Below the pieces are notes generated by a model. That model made no database searches. It had not been told where the DNA came from and was given only the letters and a program-made list of their open reading frames with translations. Positions 37,701 to 45,519 of a stretch of 64,000 nt of DNA are shown one piece after another. The DNA lies in the NCBI RefSeq assembly GCF_030005555.1, contig NZ_JASCQG010000012.1, positions 86,085-150,084 of the forward strand, given 5' to 3'. The position numbers and the translations under genes are program-made. Position 1 is the first letter of the stretch. The number at the start of each line of letters is the position of its first letter. Origin of the DNA: Empedobacter sedimenti (GTDB lineage: Bacteria; Bacteroidota; Bacteroidia; Flavobacteriales; Weeksellaceae).

Positions 37701-38297
37701 GAAGAATGGTTTTATGATGATATTGTAACACGTGTAAAAGATTTTGTAAAAGCTGTTTGGGGTAAAGCTTCGTACAGTGAAAACATTGCTTACATAGAAA
37801 ATACTTTAGGTAAAGATTTACGCAAATATTTGGTGAAAGATTTTTATAAAGATCACATCAAACGATACAAAAAACGTCCAATCTACTGGCAATTCAGTTC
37901 ACCAAAAGGTGCGTTTAATGTGTTAATTTACATGCACCGTTACACTAAAGATACGTTAAGCGAAATCTTAAATGGTTATTTACGTGAGTTTATTGGTAAA
38001 CTAGAAAACCATATCAAGCATTTAGAAACAGTTGTGGTTACAGGTTCAGCAGCAGAACAAGCCAAAGCACGTAAAGAAATCGACAAACTTAAAAACCAAA
38101 TCGATGAGTGTCGTGCCTACGAAGTAGAATTATACAAATTAGCAGCAGATCGTATAGAAATCGATTTGGACGAAGGGGTATTGGTCAATTACAACAAATT
38201 TGGAAATGTAATTGCTCCAGTAGCTGGGTTAAACGATAAGAAAGCAAAAGATAAAGTGAAAAAATTCGATTGGATCGATACAACACAAATCCGATGA
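34764..38297 (+). CDS. pglX: BREX adenine-specific DNA methyltransferase PglX (BrxX)
   Basis: This 1177-residue N6-adenine methyltransferase has SAM motif I in LLDQACGSGHILVYGFELL (about residue 290) and catalytic motif IV NPPY at about residue 463 (VVDNPPYMGGGN). A C-terminal specificity and helical region follows. In type I BREX it marks host DNA at a non-palindromic site, and the unmarked phage DNA is excluded. The stretch 36490-37300, after the catalytic domain, is clearly more AT-rich than the rest and should be the target-recognition part. The stop overlaps pglZ by 4 bp. Confidence 0.94.
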   Translation: MNTSQLKSFAQQARLKLMEQVGAKLHYVLNVDSAAIRGKEQELIKLKAELNEIGEQALVEKVAYTWFNRLVAIRFMDANGFQPFNVSIISPVEGSQSSLAEVIELIQGGNIPEELNLDRGLINDLLDGKAVSNNPNNEIMRMVLVEACNYYHSLFPFLFEKINDYTELLLPDDLVSPISILADVVKGMLKEDCAEVEIIGWLYQFYISEKKDEVFAGTGRVKKEDIPAATQLFTPRWIVEYMVQNTVGKLWLLNKPNSSLKDFMPYYIETENTDDYLHINSVEEIKLLDQACGSGHILVYGFELLAKIYEEEGYSSSEIPAKIIENNLHGFEIDERASQLASFAIVMKARQYYRRFFRKVAEPKIVCYIDTRFTEDEIATIIDKYNVNDQNVLSYDLKLLDQATNLGSLMQPYSTLQVLEAILAQLQAEGETSDLFWYPTQEKLKLALKQLIPLAHKYHCVVDNPPYMGGGNMNNELSNYVKKNYPKSKADLMACFMEAGLAALVDKGYLGMINQHSWMFLSSYEQLRKHLIETIHIDTLLHLGPRTFPEIGGEVVQNAAFTFVNHISYSKGKYLRLLNYGSSELKRNKLINILEQDNSDSIIISDQNNFNKIPCSRLGYWVNENNFHLFSNKKVRTISVPQTGLQTSDNTRFLREWFEIKIQNLNFSCKSVFDTTHRQYKWYPYNKGGNYKWAGDRYAVINWGNNGFEIKQFNAYLNSIRSSSIGIGSIEYFFKSGITTKKIGGNFSARFVPEGFIFDSGGPLFFSDNDKYLLGFFNSTVIKFFLSIYNPTLNFQVGDISDVPIIISNEDVINKIVQNLINISLVEWNSRETSWDFTKNELVRLSSEKLSSSIESYKAYWKEQFYKLHQNEEELNSQFIEIYGLQDELTTDVPLEDITILKDETEIVNGELVFKEKELIVQFISYAVGCVFGRYFLDKEGLILANQGETFQDFLAKVGKSKEQLQFVPDEDNIVPLLEEEWFYDDIVTRVKDFVKAVWGKASYSENIAYIENTLGKDLRKYLVKDFYKDHIKRYKKRPIYWQFSSPKGAFNVLIYMHRYTKDTLSEILNGYLREFIGKLENHIKHLETVVVTGSAAEQAKARKEIDKLKNQIDECRAYEVELYKLAADRIEIDLDEGVLVNYNKFGNVIAPVAGLNDKKAKDKVKKFDWIDTTQIR

Positions 38298-40792
38298 ATA
38301 AATTAGAAGAAGCATTACTTCAGTTGTTTCAGAAGCATCGTATCATTGTTTGGTACGATGCTGAGAAACAATATGAAGATGAAATAAAACAAACTAATCT
38401 TCCATCGGTGGAGATCATCCACGTGAATGGAAATGAGTTTACAGTAAAACACCAGGTGTTACAAGTAAAACCTCAACAACAATTTTTATTGTACATTCCT
38501 TATCCAAGGCCAGAAAACGAAGACAACTGGTTGTTGGATATCGAGCTGTCGCACCAATTGTTTCATACCGATCAAGAGTCGATGTTGTTACAAGAATTGG
38601 ATTTACCTATTCAGTACAAAGAATGGGCTAAAACGCGTACAGCTTATTTTAAGAATAAAGAACGTAAAAAGAAATTCTTAGAATTAGCCGAGAAATCAGA
38701 TCTACCAGAGGTTTTAGATCAGAAGCTATTACAAGTGATTTTAGGCACGTTAACAACTTCAACAGATGATTTTATCCAAAGTTATGTAAAAGCATTTGTA
38801 GAAGAGAAAGAAGAGCAAATTACAAAAGATTTGGCTCGTTATAATTTAAAACCTGTCTTTTGGGAGTTGGTGGAAAAACAATACCATTACCAACACGAAG
38901 ATCCTACGATTTACGATTTTGTTTTAGAAGTTTTTTATGCCAATTCAAGTTTCACAGAAAATCGAAATAAAATCAGTCGCGATGCCATTGTGTTGTACCA
39001 AAAATGGAAAGACATTAACTCCTTTAAGGTGGTTTTGGACACGTTATCAGATAAGATAGCTTTGGATATCAATGTAGAACAGAAGATTGATTTAACGTCA
39101 TCAGAATCCTTGTTGTTTGATGACACTTTCAGAGAAGTAGATCAACGAATCATCAGAGATTTACGTGATGTGATTTTAAATCAAAACATCACCGCGGAAT
39201 CGTTGGATAAAATCTGTAAAGATCGAGAATCGAGTAGATGGTACAAAGAATATCAAGATTTTTACGATACATTACGTTATGCATCAAAATTGCAAGATTA
39301 CTTAACAACGGTTGCAATTCCATCATTCCAAAGTTTCGAAGAAGGTTTCGCGTTTTATACTAACGAAGGTTACAAAGCAGACCAATTCTACCGCAAATTT
39401 ATGTACCATTATCGCTTAACCAATAATAATGGGTTTAGAGTATTATATGATGAAGTGCATAAATGGTACACGAATACTTGGATGTTTAAACTTTCAGAAA
39501 ATTGGCAAACTTTACTGAATCAGAAACAAGAATGGTATGTTGGTGATCAATCCATTAAAGATTTCTTTAAACGAAATGTAAAGCGTAGATACATCGATCG
39601 CAATACAAAAGTTGCGGTGATTATTTCGGATGCATTCCGTTACGAAATTGGTCAAGAATTAATGGATCGTATCAACAAAGAAAACCGTTTTGATGCAACA
39701 TTAGATTATCAAATAGCAAATTTACCTTCTTATACACAATTGGGTATGGCAAGTTTATTACCACACCAGGTTATTGAAATCAGAGAGGATGGATCTGCAT
39801 TCATTGATGGCTTATCTACCTTAGGTTTAGAACCTCGTAAAAAGGTTTTAAATCAAATTGGTCGTGTTAAAGCGGAAACAATCTCAGCTGAAGATGTTAG
39901 TACCTATAAAACGAAAAGTGAACAAGCCATTCGTTTAGTAAAAGACCACGATGTAATTTACATTTACCATAACCGTATTGATAAAACTGGTGATGATAAA
40001 ACATCTGAGGTGAAGGTAATTGAAGCTGTTGAAGAAGAAATTAAATTCATCATCGGTTTAGTTCGATCACTAACAAATTTTAATTTAAATCATATTTTAG
40101 TTACTGCCGATCATGGATTCATTTACCAAGATCAGGAATTGAATGAAATAGATTTTGTTCAAGATACTTTCGAAGGGGAAGCATTCAAAATAAACAGAAG
40201 ATTTATTTTAGGTAAAGGTGTTAAAGGAAATTCAGCGTTAACTACTTACCATTCTGATCAATTAAACTTAAAAGGAGATTTTGATGTATTGGTTCCTAAT
40301 GGTTCTAACCGAATGAGAGTACGTGGTGCAGGTAGTAGATTTGTTCATGGAGGTCATACGCTTCAAGAAGTTGTGATTCCAATTGTTGCAATTTCTAAGA
40401 AACGATCAGATACAATTAAGAATGTATCAATCGATGTATTGAACAAAGGAAATAATCGAATTACAACCAATATCCATACAGTAAAATTATATCAAGAAGA
40501 ACCAATCTCTGCAAGTGTACGCGAACGTAATGTGAAGGTATATTTTGTAAATAGAGAAAATGGTGCTGATGAACTGATCAGTGATGTGTTTATGTACAAT
40601 TTTGATTTTACATCAGAACGTGCGGAAGATCGAGAGAAGGTAGTTCAATTGAATATCTTATCAAAAATCTATCGTTCGAATAACGTATATTTAAAAGTAG
40701 ATACTGAAGTAGAAGGAAGTAATACATTTATAAACCTGTTTGAACTTCATTACAACCTAAATATTTCAATGGAAAACGATTTTGACTTTTAG
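38294..40792 (+). CDS. pglZ: BREX phosphatase-fold protein PglZ
   Basis: This 832-residue protein has the alkaline-phosphatase-superfamily PglZ domain in its second half: VAVIISDAFRYEIGQEL (about residue 435), LPSYTQLGMASLLPH and ILVTADHGFIY (about residue 600), which bring metal-binding Asp and His residues. The N-terminus has RIIVWYDAEKQYEDE, typical of PglZ. I prefer the ATG at 38294, which overlaps the pglX stop as ATGA, over the in-frame ATG at 38270. PglZ is essential in BREX. Metal-dependent nuclease activity has been described for a homologue. Confidence 0.92.
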   Translation: MNKLEEALLQLFQKHRIIVWYDAEKQYEDEIKQTNLPSVEIIHVNGNEFTVKHQVLQVKPQQQFLLYIPYPRPENEDNWLLDIELSHQLFHTDQESMLLQELDLPIQYKEWAKTRTAYFKNKERKKKFLELAEKSDLPEVLDQKLLQVILGTLTTSTDDFIQSYVKAFVEEKEEQITKDLARYNLKPVFWELVEKQYHYQHEDPTIYDFVLEVFYANSSFTENRNKISRDAIVLYQKWKDINSFKVVLDTLSDKIALDINVEQKIDLTSSESLLFDDTFREVDQRIIRDLRDVILNQNITAESLDKICKDRESSRWYKEYQDFYDTLRYASKLQDYLTTVAIPSFQSFEEGFAFYTNEGYKADQFYRKFMYHYRLTNNNGFRVLYDEVHKWYTNTWMFKLSENWQTLLNQKQEWYVGDQSIKDFFKRNVKRRYIDRNTKVAVIISDAFRYEIGQELMDRINKENRFDATLDYQIANLPSYTQLGMASLLPHQVIEIREDGSAFIDGLSTLGLEPRKKVLNQIGRVKAETISAEDVSTYKTKSEQAIRLVKDHDVIYIYHNRIDKTGDDKTSEVKVIEAVEEEIKFIIGLVRSLTNFNLNHILVTADHGFIYQDQELNEIDFVQDTFEGEAFKINRRFILGKGVKGNSALTTYHSDQLNLKGDFDVLVPNGSNRMRVRGAGSRFVHGGHTLQEVVIPIVAISKKRSDTIKNVSIDVLNKGNNRITTNIHTVKLYQEEPISASVRERNVKVYFVNRENGADELISDVFMYNFDFTSERAEDREKVVQLNILSKIYRSNNVYLKVDTEVEGSNTFINLFELHYNLNISMENDFDF

Positions 40793-40794
40793 CT

Positions 40795-42837
40795 ATGAAA
40801 CCACTAGATGAGAAAATAAACCAGGTATTTGAAGGAAAAGTAGTTAGAAAGGATTTAACTTCAAAGATAAAAGGAAATGCCATCGTTCCTACTTATGTGT
40901 TGGAATACCTTTTAGGTCAATATTGTGCGACCAATAATGAAGAAACTATTTCAGATGGTATTGGTAAGGTAAAAACCATTATCGAACAACATTTCGTACA
41001 CCGTGATGAAGCTGAGGAAATTAAATCAAAAATTCGTGAGAAAGGAAATCATCGAATCATTGATAAGATCTCAGTTAAACTAAATGATAGTGCAGATAGA
41101 TATGAAGCTCAGTTTGCAAATCTTGGATTGAAAAAGATTCCAATCAATGATGCATTTGTGAAGCAACATCCAAAGCTTTTAAGTGAAGGAGTCTGGTCAT
41201 TAACTACGATGGGTTATGAGTTTGTCGAAGAGAAGAAAACGTCACCATGGGTAATTGAGAATGTTAAACCGATACAGGTTGTTAGAGTTGATTTAGAGGA
41301 ATATTTTGAGCTTAGAAATCAATTGTCTACAGACGAATGGATCAACTTGCTTATGCAATCTATAGGACTAAACTTTGAAGAGTTTTCGGATCGTAGTAAA
41401 CTAATTCAGTTATCTCGATTGATTCCATTCTGTGAAAATAATTTCAACCTAATCGAATTAGGACCGAAGGGTACAGGGAAGTCTCACATTTATTCTGAGT
41501 TATCACCTCATGGTATTTTAATTTCAGGTGGGGAAGTGTCGAAAGCAAAATTATTCGTCAACAATTCAACTGGTGATATTGGTTTAGTTGGGTATTGGGA
41601 TGTTGTGGCTTATGATGAGTTTGCCGGAAAAGGAAAAACGATTGATCGAGGATTAGTGGACATCCTTAAAAACTATATGGCGAACAAATCTTTTTCTCGT
41701 GGCACGAATGTTTATCAAGCAGAAGCTTCAATGGTTTTTGTTGGGAACACCAATCATTCGGTTCAGTACATGGAAAAGCACAGTAATTTATTCGAAGCGT
41801 TGCCAAAGGAATATTACGATACAGCCTTCTTAGATCGTATTCATTTGTATCTACCTGGTTGGGAAGTTTCTAAGCTAAGAAATGAGCTATTTACACATGA
41901 TTTTGGATTTATCGTTGACTATTTAGCCGAGGTATTAAAACACTTACGTAAAAAGGATTACAGCAAGGCCTACCAACAATATTATAAGCTTTCCGATACG
42001 ATTACGACACGTGATAAAACAGGTATCGAAAAAACATTTTCAGGTTTAGTGAAAATTTTATTTCCTGATGGAAATTTTACGAAAGAAGAATGTAAACGTA
42101 TCTTGGATTTCGCTATAGAAGGAAGAAAGAGAGTTAAACTTCAACTTCAAAAAATGGATGAAACCTTCAATGATGAGGTTGTTAAATTTGAATATTTTGA
42201 CAATGAATCGGGTACTGTTTTCAAAGTAGATACCTTGGAAGAGTTAGAGTTCGGAGACTTTAGATTTGAAGCTCCAGAACTATCAATGGAAGTCAAAACA
42301 TTTACTGATGAAATTGGAGATGAACCTAAATTAGAAATTGTCAATCAAGATCAACCTATTATCCTGTTATCTGGATATAGTAAGTCTATTCGTGATAATC
42401 AAACAAATATTTCTTATGATAGATTGTTTGGCTACTACTTAGAAGGTGCTAATGAATTTGTAGTGCAAGACCCTTTTATTCGTATGCCTCATCAATTCCG
42501 TAATTTTATGGAATTATGTGCGTTGATTTTGAAGAAAAATGAATCTCAAGACTTGATCAAGATCCACTTGATTACATCTAATACTCCAGAGTATATGGAT
42601 AATGCTATCGCTTCATTTAGAGAAATGCAAATGTCATTAGAAGAAATGGGAGTGGAGTTTACGTTCGAAATGAGTGAAACAGCACATGATCGTAGTATTG
42701 TTTGCAATAACGGTTGGAAAATAATACTTGGTCGTGGGTTAGACATTTGGCAAAAGACAAATCGTTATGATCTCGCTGAAATCCTTCAAGAGAAAAGAAA
42801 ATGTAAAGAATTTGATGTTGTTGTAATAGACAATTAA
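40795..42837 (+). CDS. brxL: BREX BrxL, AAA+ core with a C-terminal MIT_C-like domain
   Basis: This 680-residue protein has a helical N-terminus (about 1-190) and an AAA+ core with Walker A in LGPKGTGKSHIYSEL (about 222) and Walker B in VVAYDEFAGKGKT, followed by FVGNTNHSVQYM. This is the TIGR02688-type BrxL region. BrxL forms DNA-binding ring assemblies needed for phage exclusion. Residues about 530-680 do not look like a Lon protease domain. They follow the MIT_C pattern of MITD1: YDRLFGYYLEGANEF, DPFIRMPHQFRNF, IHLITS, HDR (631-633) and NNGWKIILGRGLD. It ends the BREX operon before a terminator. Confidence 0.9.
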   Translation: MKPLDEKINQVFEGKVVRKDLTSKIKGNAIVPTYVLEYLLGQYCATNNEETISDGIGKVKTIIEQHFVHRDEAEEIKSKIREKGNHRIIDKISVKLNDSADRYEAQFANLGLKKIPINDAFVKQHPKLLSEGVWSLTTMGYEFVEEKKTSPWVIENVKPIQVVRVDLEEYFELRNQLSTDEWINLLMQSIGLNFEEFSDRSKLIQLSRLIPFCENNFNLIELGPKGTGKSHIYSELSPHGILISGGEVSKAKLFVNNSTGDIGLVGYWDVVAYDEFAGKGKTIDRGLVDILKNYMANKSFSRGTNVYQAEASMVFVGNTNHSVQYMEKHSNLFEALPKEYYDTAFLDRIHLYLPGWEVSKLRNELFTHDFGFIVDYLAEVLKHLRKKDYSKAYQQYYKLSDTITTRDKTGIEKTFSGLVKILFPDGNFTKEECKRILDFAIEGRKRVKLQLQKMDETFNDEVVKFEYFDNESGTVFKVDTLEELEFGDFRFEAPELSMEVKTFTDEIGDEPKLEIVNQDQPIILLSGYSKSIRDNQTNISYDRLFGYYLEGANEFVVQDPFIRMPHQFRNFMELCALILKKNESQDLIKIHLITSNTPEYMDNAIASFREMQMSLEEMGVEFTFEMSETAHDRSIVCNNGWKIILGRGLDIWQKTNRYDLAEILQEKRKCKEFDVVVIDN

Positions 42838-42842
42838 ATATA

Positions 42843-42867
42843 AAGCAGGATTTATTCCTGCTTTTTT
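42843..42867 (+). terminator. Terminator of the BREX operon
   Basis: AAGCAGG and CCTGCTT pair across a 7-nt loop, followed by a T run, starting 6 bp after the brxL stop. Confidence 0.8.
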
Positions 42868-43151
42868 ATTATCCTCCCTCTGGAGTCCTCCTTCCGTATC
42901 CTGTTAAATTACCCTCCCTCCGTTTACAATTTCTGAACAAGTAAGTTGGAATGAAAAAAAAAATAACCAGTTCAAATTTTAAATATTTTAATTGGACATA
43001 AAATATATATCTAAAAATAATCCAACAATACTATTATAGATTATGAAAAATAAATAAAAACATAGATTATTGAATTTCAATGAATTATTGTTTTTATTAA
43101 AAATATTTTTTATAAAAAACTTTACATTTTACTAATGTCCAGTATTTATGA

Positions 43152-43182
43152 TATAGTAGGTTGCTGTCATGGGCACCCTATA
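43152..43182 (+). repeat. Imperfect hairpin upstream of the HUH-like gene
   Basis: TATAG pairs with CTATA, and GGT and GC on the left pair with GC and ACC on the right, with small bulges and an 8-nt loop. It lies 40 bp before the start codon of the HUH-like gene and could be a nicking site or an operator. Confidence 0.35.
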
Positions 43183-43222
43183 CAATATGAGTAAGTAATA
43201 CTCTATTATAAGTTAAATAAAT

Positions 43223-43819
43223 ATGGAGAATTTTAAACCAACAAAATATTTTATAGATAATGAATTAACAACTTTATCTGATAGACATTTAAGACGTAAT
43301 TGCGCAAAAGCCCTTGAAAATGGAGAAACATATGTAAAAATTGGAAAAAATAAGAAGCAGAAGGATATTTGGTTAATAGAAGTATCATCAATTGGGTTAG
43401 TTGGTGAAAGAATTCGTAAACCTAAAAAGGAAATTAAACCAGAAAATTACTTCAATATTGAGGTAAGCATCAATTTTAATGATCGATCTGATTACGTATA
43501 TTATTCTGAAATTGTAAGATTGTTTAAATTTTACTCCGGATGTGATTTAGTTTACAAAATAGAAAATGATCCGTACAATAAATACAATAATCATCTCCAT
43601 ATGGGAGTACATGGTCAATATAAAACTGTAAAGAAATATATAGATTATATAGTCCAAAATATTCTACAAAAAAAATGCAATATGTATTATGATAAATCAA
43701 CCGGAGAACATAAATCTTCTGTACGTGTTAGAAAAATTGTTGATGAGGATGCTTTTGTGGATTATATAAGTAAAGGTTATGATAGATTAGGTGGTGACTT
43801 TCCTATTTACCTTATTTAG
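43223..43819 (+). CDS. Predicted HUH-type (Rep-like) endonuclease
   Basis: I do not recognise a named family. The 198 residues show a possible motif order of single-tyrosine Rep proteins: a beta-strand FNIEVSINFN (residues 77-86), an HUH motif HLHMGV (His124, His126) and a YxxK motif YISK (Tyr181, Lys184) in VDYISKGYD. Rep proteins nick a hairpin origin through this Tyr. The N-terminal 70 residues may bind DNA. The gene lies alone on the plus strand, with a hairpin just upstream. The assignment is by motif only. Confidence 0.5.
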   Translation: MENFKPTKYFIDNELTTLSDRHLRRNCAKALENGETYVKIGKNKKQKDIWLIEVSSIGLVGERIRKPKKEIKPENYFNIEVSINFNDRSDYVYYSEIVRLFKFYSGCDLVYKIENDPYNKYNNHLHMGVHGQYKTVKKYIDYIVQNILQKKCNMYYDKSTGEHKSSVRVRKIVDEDAFVDYISKGYDRLGGDFPIYLI

Positions 43820-44018
43820 CTTAAAACCAACTCCATTCACCAAATTTCTATTATTTTTCTAAAATTTTCACTAGAATAAATCACAAGTAATTGATTTATA
43901 GTGTTTAGTATTTATTTTAGTTGAAAATAACATGTATTTTAATGCAGAAAATGATACATAAAAGTGCTTTAAATAGTAGAATTGAACATAAAACGAGCAC
44001 TAAAATACCCCTGCAATA

Positions 44019-44633
44019 CTATACTAATTTTTTCAATTTTTGTACTGTACCACTACTTAGTTTGCATAACTTCATAACCTCTCTAATTGATCTGCCTTTT
44101 CGAATTAGTCGTATTGCTTCTGGGTATTTTTCAAGAAATTTTTGATTGGATTCTGTTGACCCAACATTTCTCCCCAGTTTACCACCTTCTGCGATGTATT
44201 TTCTTCTTCCGGAATTCAAACGCTCCTTTGTTAATTCTAGCTCATTACGAGCCATTACAGCAGCTATTTGAAGCATTGCCTGAGCCATTGTATTCTCCTT
44301 TCCATTAATGAAAGTATGTAATTTGTAATTATCTATCAACAAGTTTATTTGGTGCTTATTGCATTCTTCTAGAAATAGTGAAAATGTAGAAATCTTTCGA
44401 GAAATCCTTGAAACTTCTGTTACTAGAATATTCTCAATATTATTCTCAATACAATATTGGAGAATTGAATCATTTTCTATTTGATTATCCAAACCACTTT
44501 TATAATAGGAAAACGTTTTGACAATTTCATATGCACCTTGATATAGATCTGTTAAATCTTCAACTTGACGAGAAACATCTTGTTTAGTTTCATTCGTTGA
44601 ACATCTTGCGATAATAATAGCATTTGGTTTCAT
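44019..44633 (-). CDS. Small serine recombinase (resolvase/invertase)
   Basis: This 204-residue protein has the resolvase catalytic start IIIARCSTNE (Arg10, Ser12), VSRQVEDLTDLY, TEVSRISRKIS with the conserved arginines, and a C-terminal helix-turn-helix (GRSIREVMKLCKLSSGTVQKL). It is of the size of Tn3 resolvases and DNA invertases and distinct from the large integrase at the other end. A role could be multimer resolution, inversion or movement of a nested unit. The 12-bp direct repeat AAAATGATACAT flanks it (43948-43959 and 44705-44716). Confidence 0.9.
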   Translation of the reverse strand: MKPNAIIIARCSTNETKQDVSRQVEDLTDLYQGAYEIVKTFSYYKSGLDNQIENDSILQYCIENNIENILVTEVSRISRKISTFSLFLEECNKHQINLLIDNYKLHTFINGKENTMAQAMLQIAAVMARNELELTKERLNSGRRKYIAEGGKLGRNVGSTESNQKFLEKYPEAIRLIRKGRSIREVMKLCKLSSGTVQKLKKLV

Positions 44634-44673
44634 GTTATATCAATTTTAATCAAAGATAAAAAATAATACAATA

Positions 44674-44735
44674 TAGTGTATCAAATTTATATTGAAAAAG
44701 ATATAAAATGATACATTTATAATGTTGATACACTA
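44674..44735. repeat. Inverted and direct repeats beside the small recombinase, possible recombination site
   Basis: TAGTGTATCAA (44674-44684) and TTGATACACTA (44725-44735) are perfect 11-bp inverted copies, and a related TGATACAT lies between them (44709-44716). The right copy contains the stop codon of the intact TIGR02757 gene. Several TGATACA half-sites within 60 bp upstream of a resolvase gene fit a res site or operator. Confidence 0.55.
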
Positions 44736-45491
44736 AAACCCTTCAAAAACGCCTAAACCAAATAAAGCGAAATCATATTTCACTGGATCATTTGCATCCA
44801 GTTCGCGGAGTTTTGTATCCAGTTCTTTCAACGCTTTTGCATCATTTTGTTTTCGTGTCAAAATCCCTAATTTTCGTGCAACATTACCCGAATGTACATC
44901 TAAGGGACATGATAAAATAGACGTTGGAATAGATTTCCATATTCCTAAATCCACCCCTTGATTATCTTGTCTACAAAACCACCTCAACATCATGTTTAAC
45001 CTTTTTGCAGCTGAATTATTCAACGGATCTGAGACGTGTTTCGTTGTTCTATCCAAATGATTAATTTCAAAAAAAGTTTGTTTGAATTTAGAAATTGATT
45101 CCTGTGTTGAATCGGAAGTTTGATGTTGACTAAAAACATGTTCTAAACCATCATGATTTTGATAAATATTACGAAGAGATTTCAAGAAAAATTTTAAATC
45201 TTCACTATTAAATGTTCGGTGAACAAATCCATCAATAGTATTAATATTATTATCGGACGCATTCATCAAAAAATCATAAGGAGAGTTGCCCATTAAATTC
45301 ATCATCTTATTTGCGTTTTTGATAATCATTTTACGGTTTCCCCAAGAAATTGTTGCAGCTAAAAATCCAGCAATCTCAATATCTTCCTTTAATGAATAAC
45401 GATGAGGTATTTGAACTGGATCAGAATCAATAAATTCTAATGTGTTGTACTGAACCACTTTTTCGTCTAGAAAATCCTTAATATTAGTCAT
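44733..45491 (-). CDS. Intact island-borne TIGR02757 (DUF2400) protein
   Basis: This 252-residue protein is complete, from MTNIKDFLDEKVVQYNTLEF to FGLGVFEGF, and matches both host fragments over their whole length. TIGR02757 proteins are found in Bacteroidetes and a few other phyla and have no known function. Conserved blocks include DSDPVQIPHR, IEIAGFLAAT, WGNRKMII, FVHRTFN and CPLDVHSGNVARKLG. It lies inside the att arms. At the place matching the integration site it keeps CATG but differs on both sides. It probably replaces the gene the island disrupts. Confidence 0.9.
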   Translation of the reverse strand: MTNIKDFLDEKVVQYNTLEFIDSDPVQIPHRYSLKEDIEIAGFLAATISWGNRKMIIKNANKMMNLMGNSPYDFLMNASDNNINTIDGFVHRTFNSEDLKFFLKSLRNIYQNHDGLEHVFSQHQTSDSTQESISKFKQTFFEINHLDRTTKHVSDPLNNSAAKRLNMMLRWFCRQDNQGVDLGIWKSIPTSILSCPLDVHSGNVARKLGILTRKQNDAKALKELDTKLRELDANDPVKYDFALFGLGVFEGF

Positions 45492-45495
45492 AATT

Positions 45496-45503
45496 CAAAG
45501 ATA
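45496..45503 (-). promoter_or_regulatory. Promoter of the intact TIGR02757 copy, -7 box TATCTTTG
   Basis: A perfect TAnnTTTG element lies only 5 bp before the ATG, between the start codon and the right att arm. The transcript would have little or no leader. It means the copy does not depend on lolD read-through. Confidence 0.5.
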
Positions 45504-45519
45504 CAAAGAAGTAATTTAA

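Larger units (their letters stand above)
42838..43222. other. 385-bp gene-free stretch between brxL and the HUH-like gene
   Basis: Apart from the brxL terminator it holds three things. A pyrimidine-rich, C-rich tract (42873-42922) has two CCTCCCTC copies and stands out in this AT-rich DNA. A very AT-rich part (42950-43130) carries GGACAT and ATGTCC as distant inverted copies. An imperfect hairpin (43152-43182) lies just before the next gene. The layout resembles an origin or a regulatory region, but no function can be proved from the sequence. Confidence 0.6.

Noticed and set aside
43820..44018. A possible small gene between the HUH-like gene and the small recombinase
   Set aside because: Only short frames without coding character are visible.
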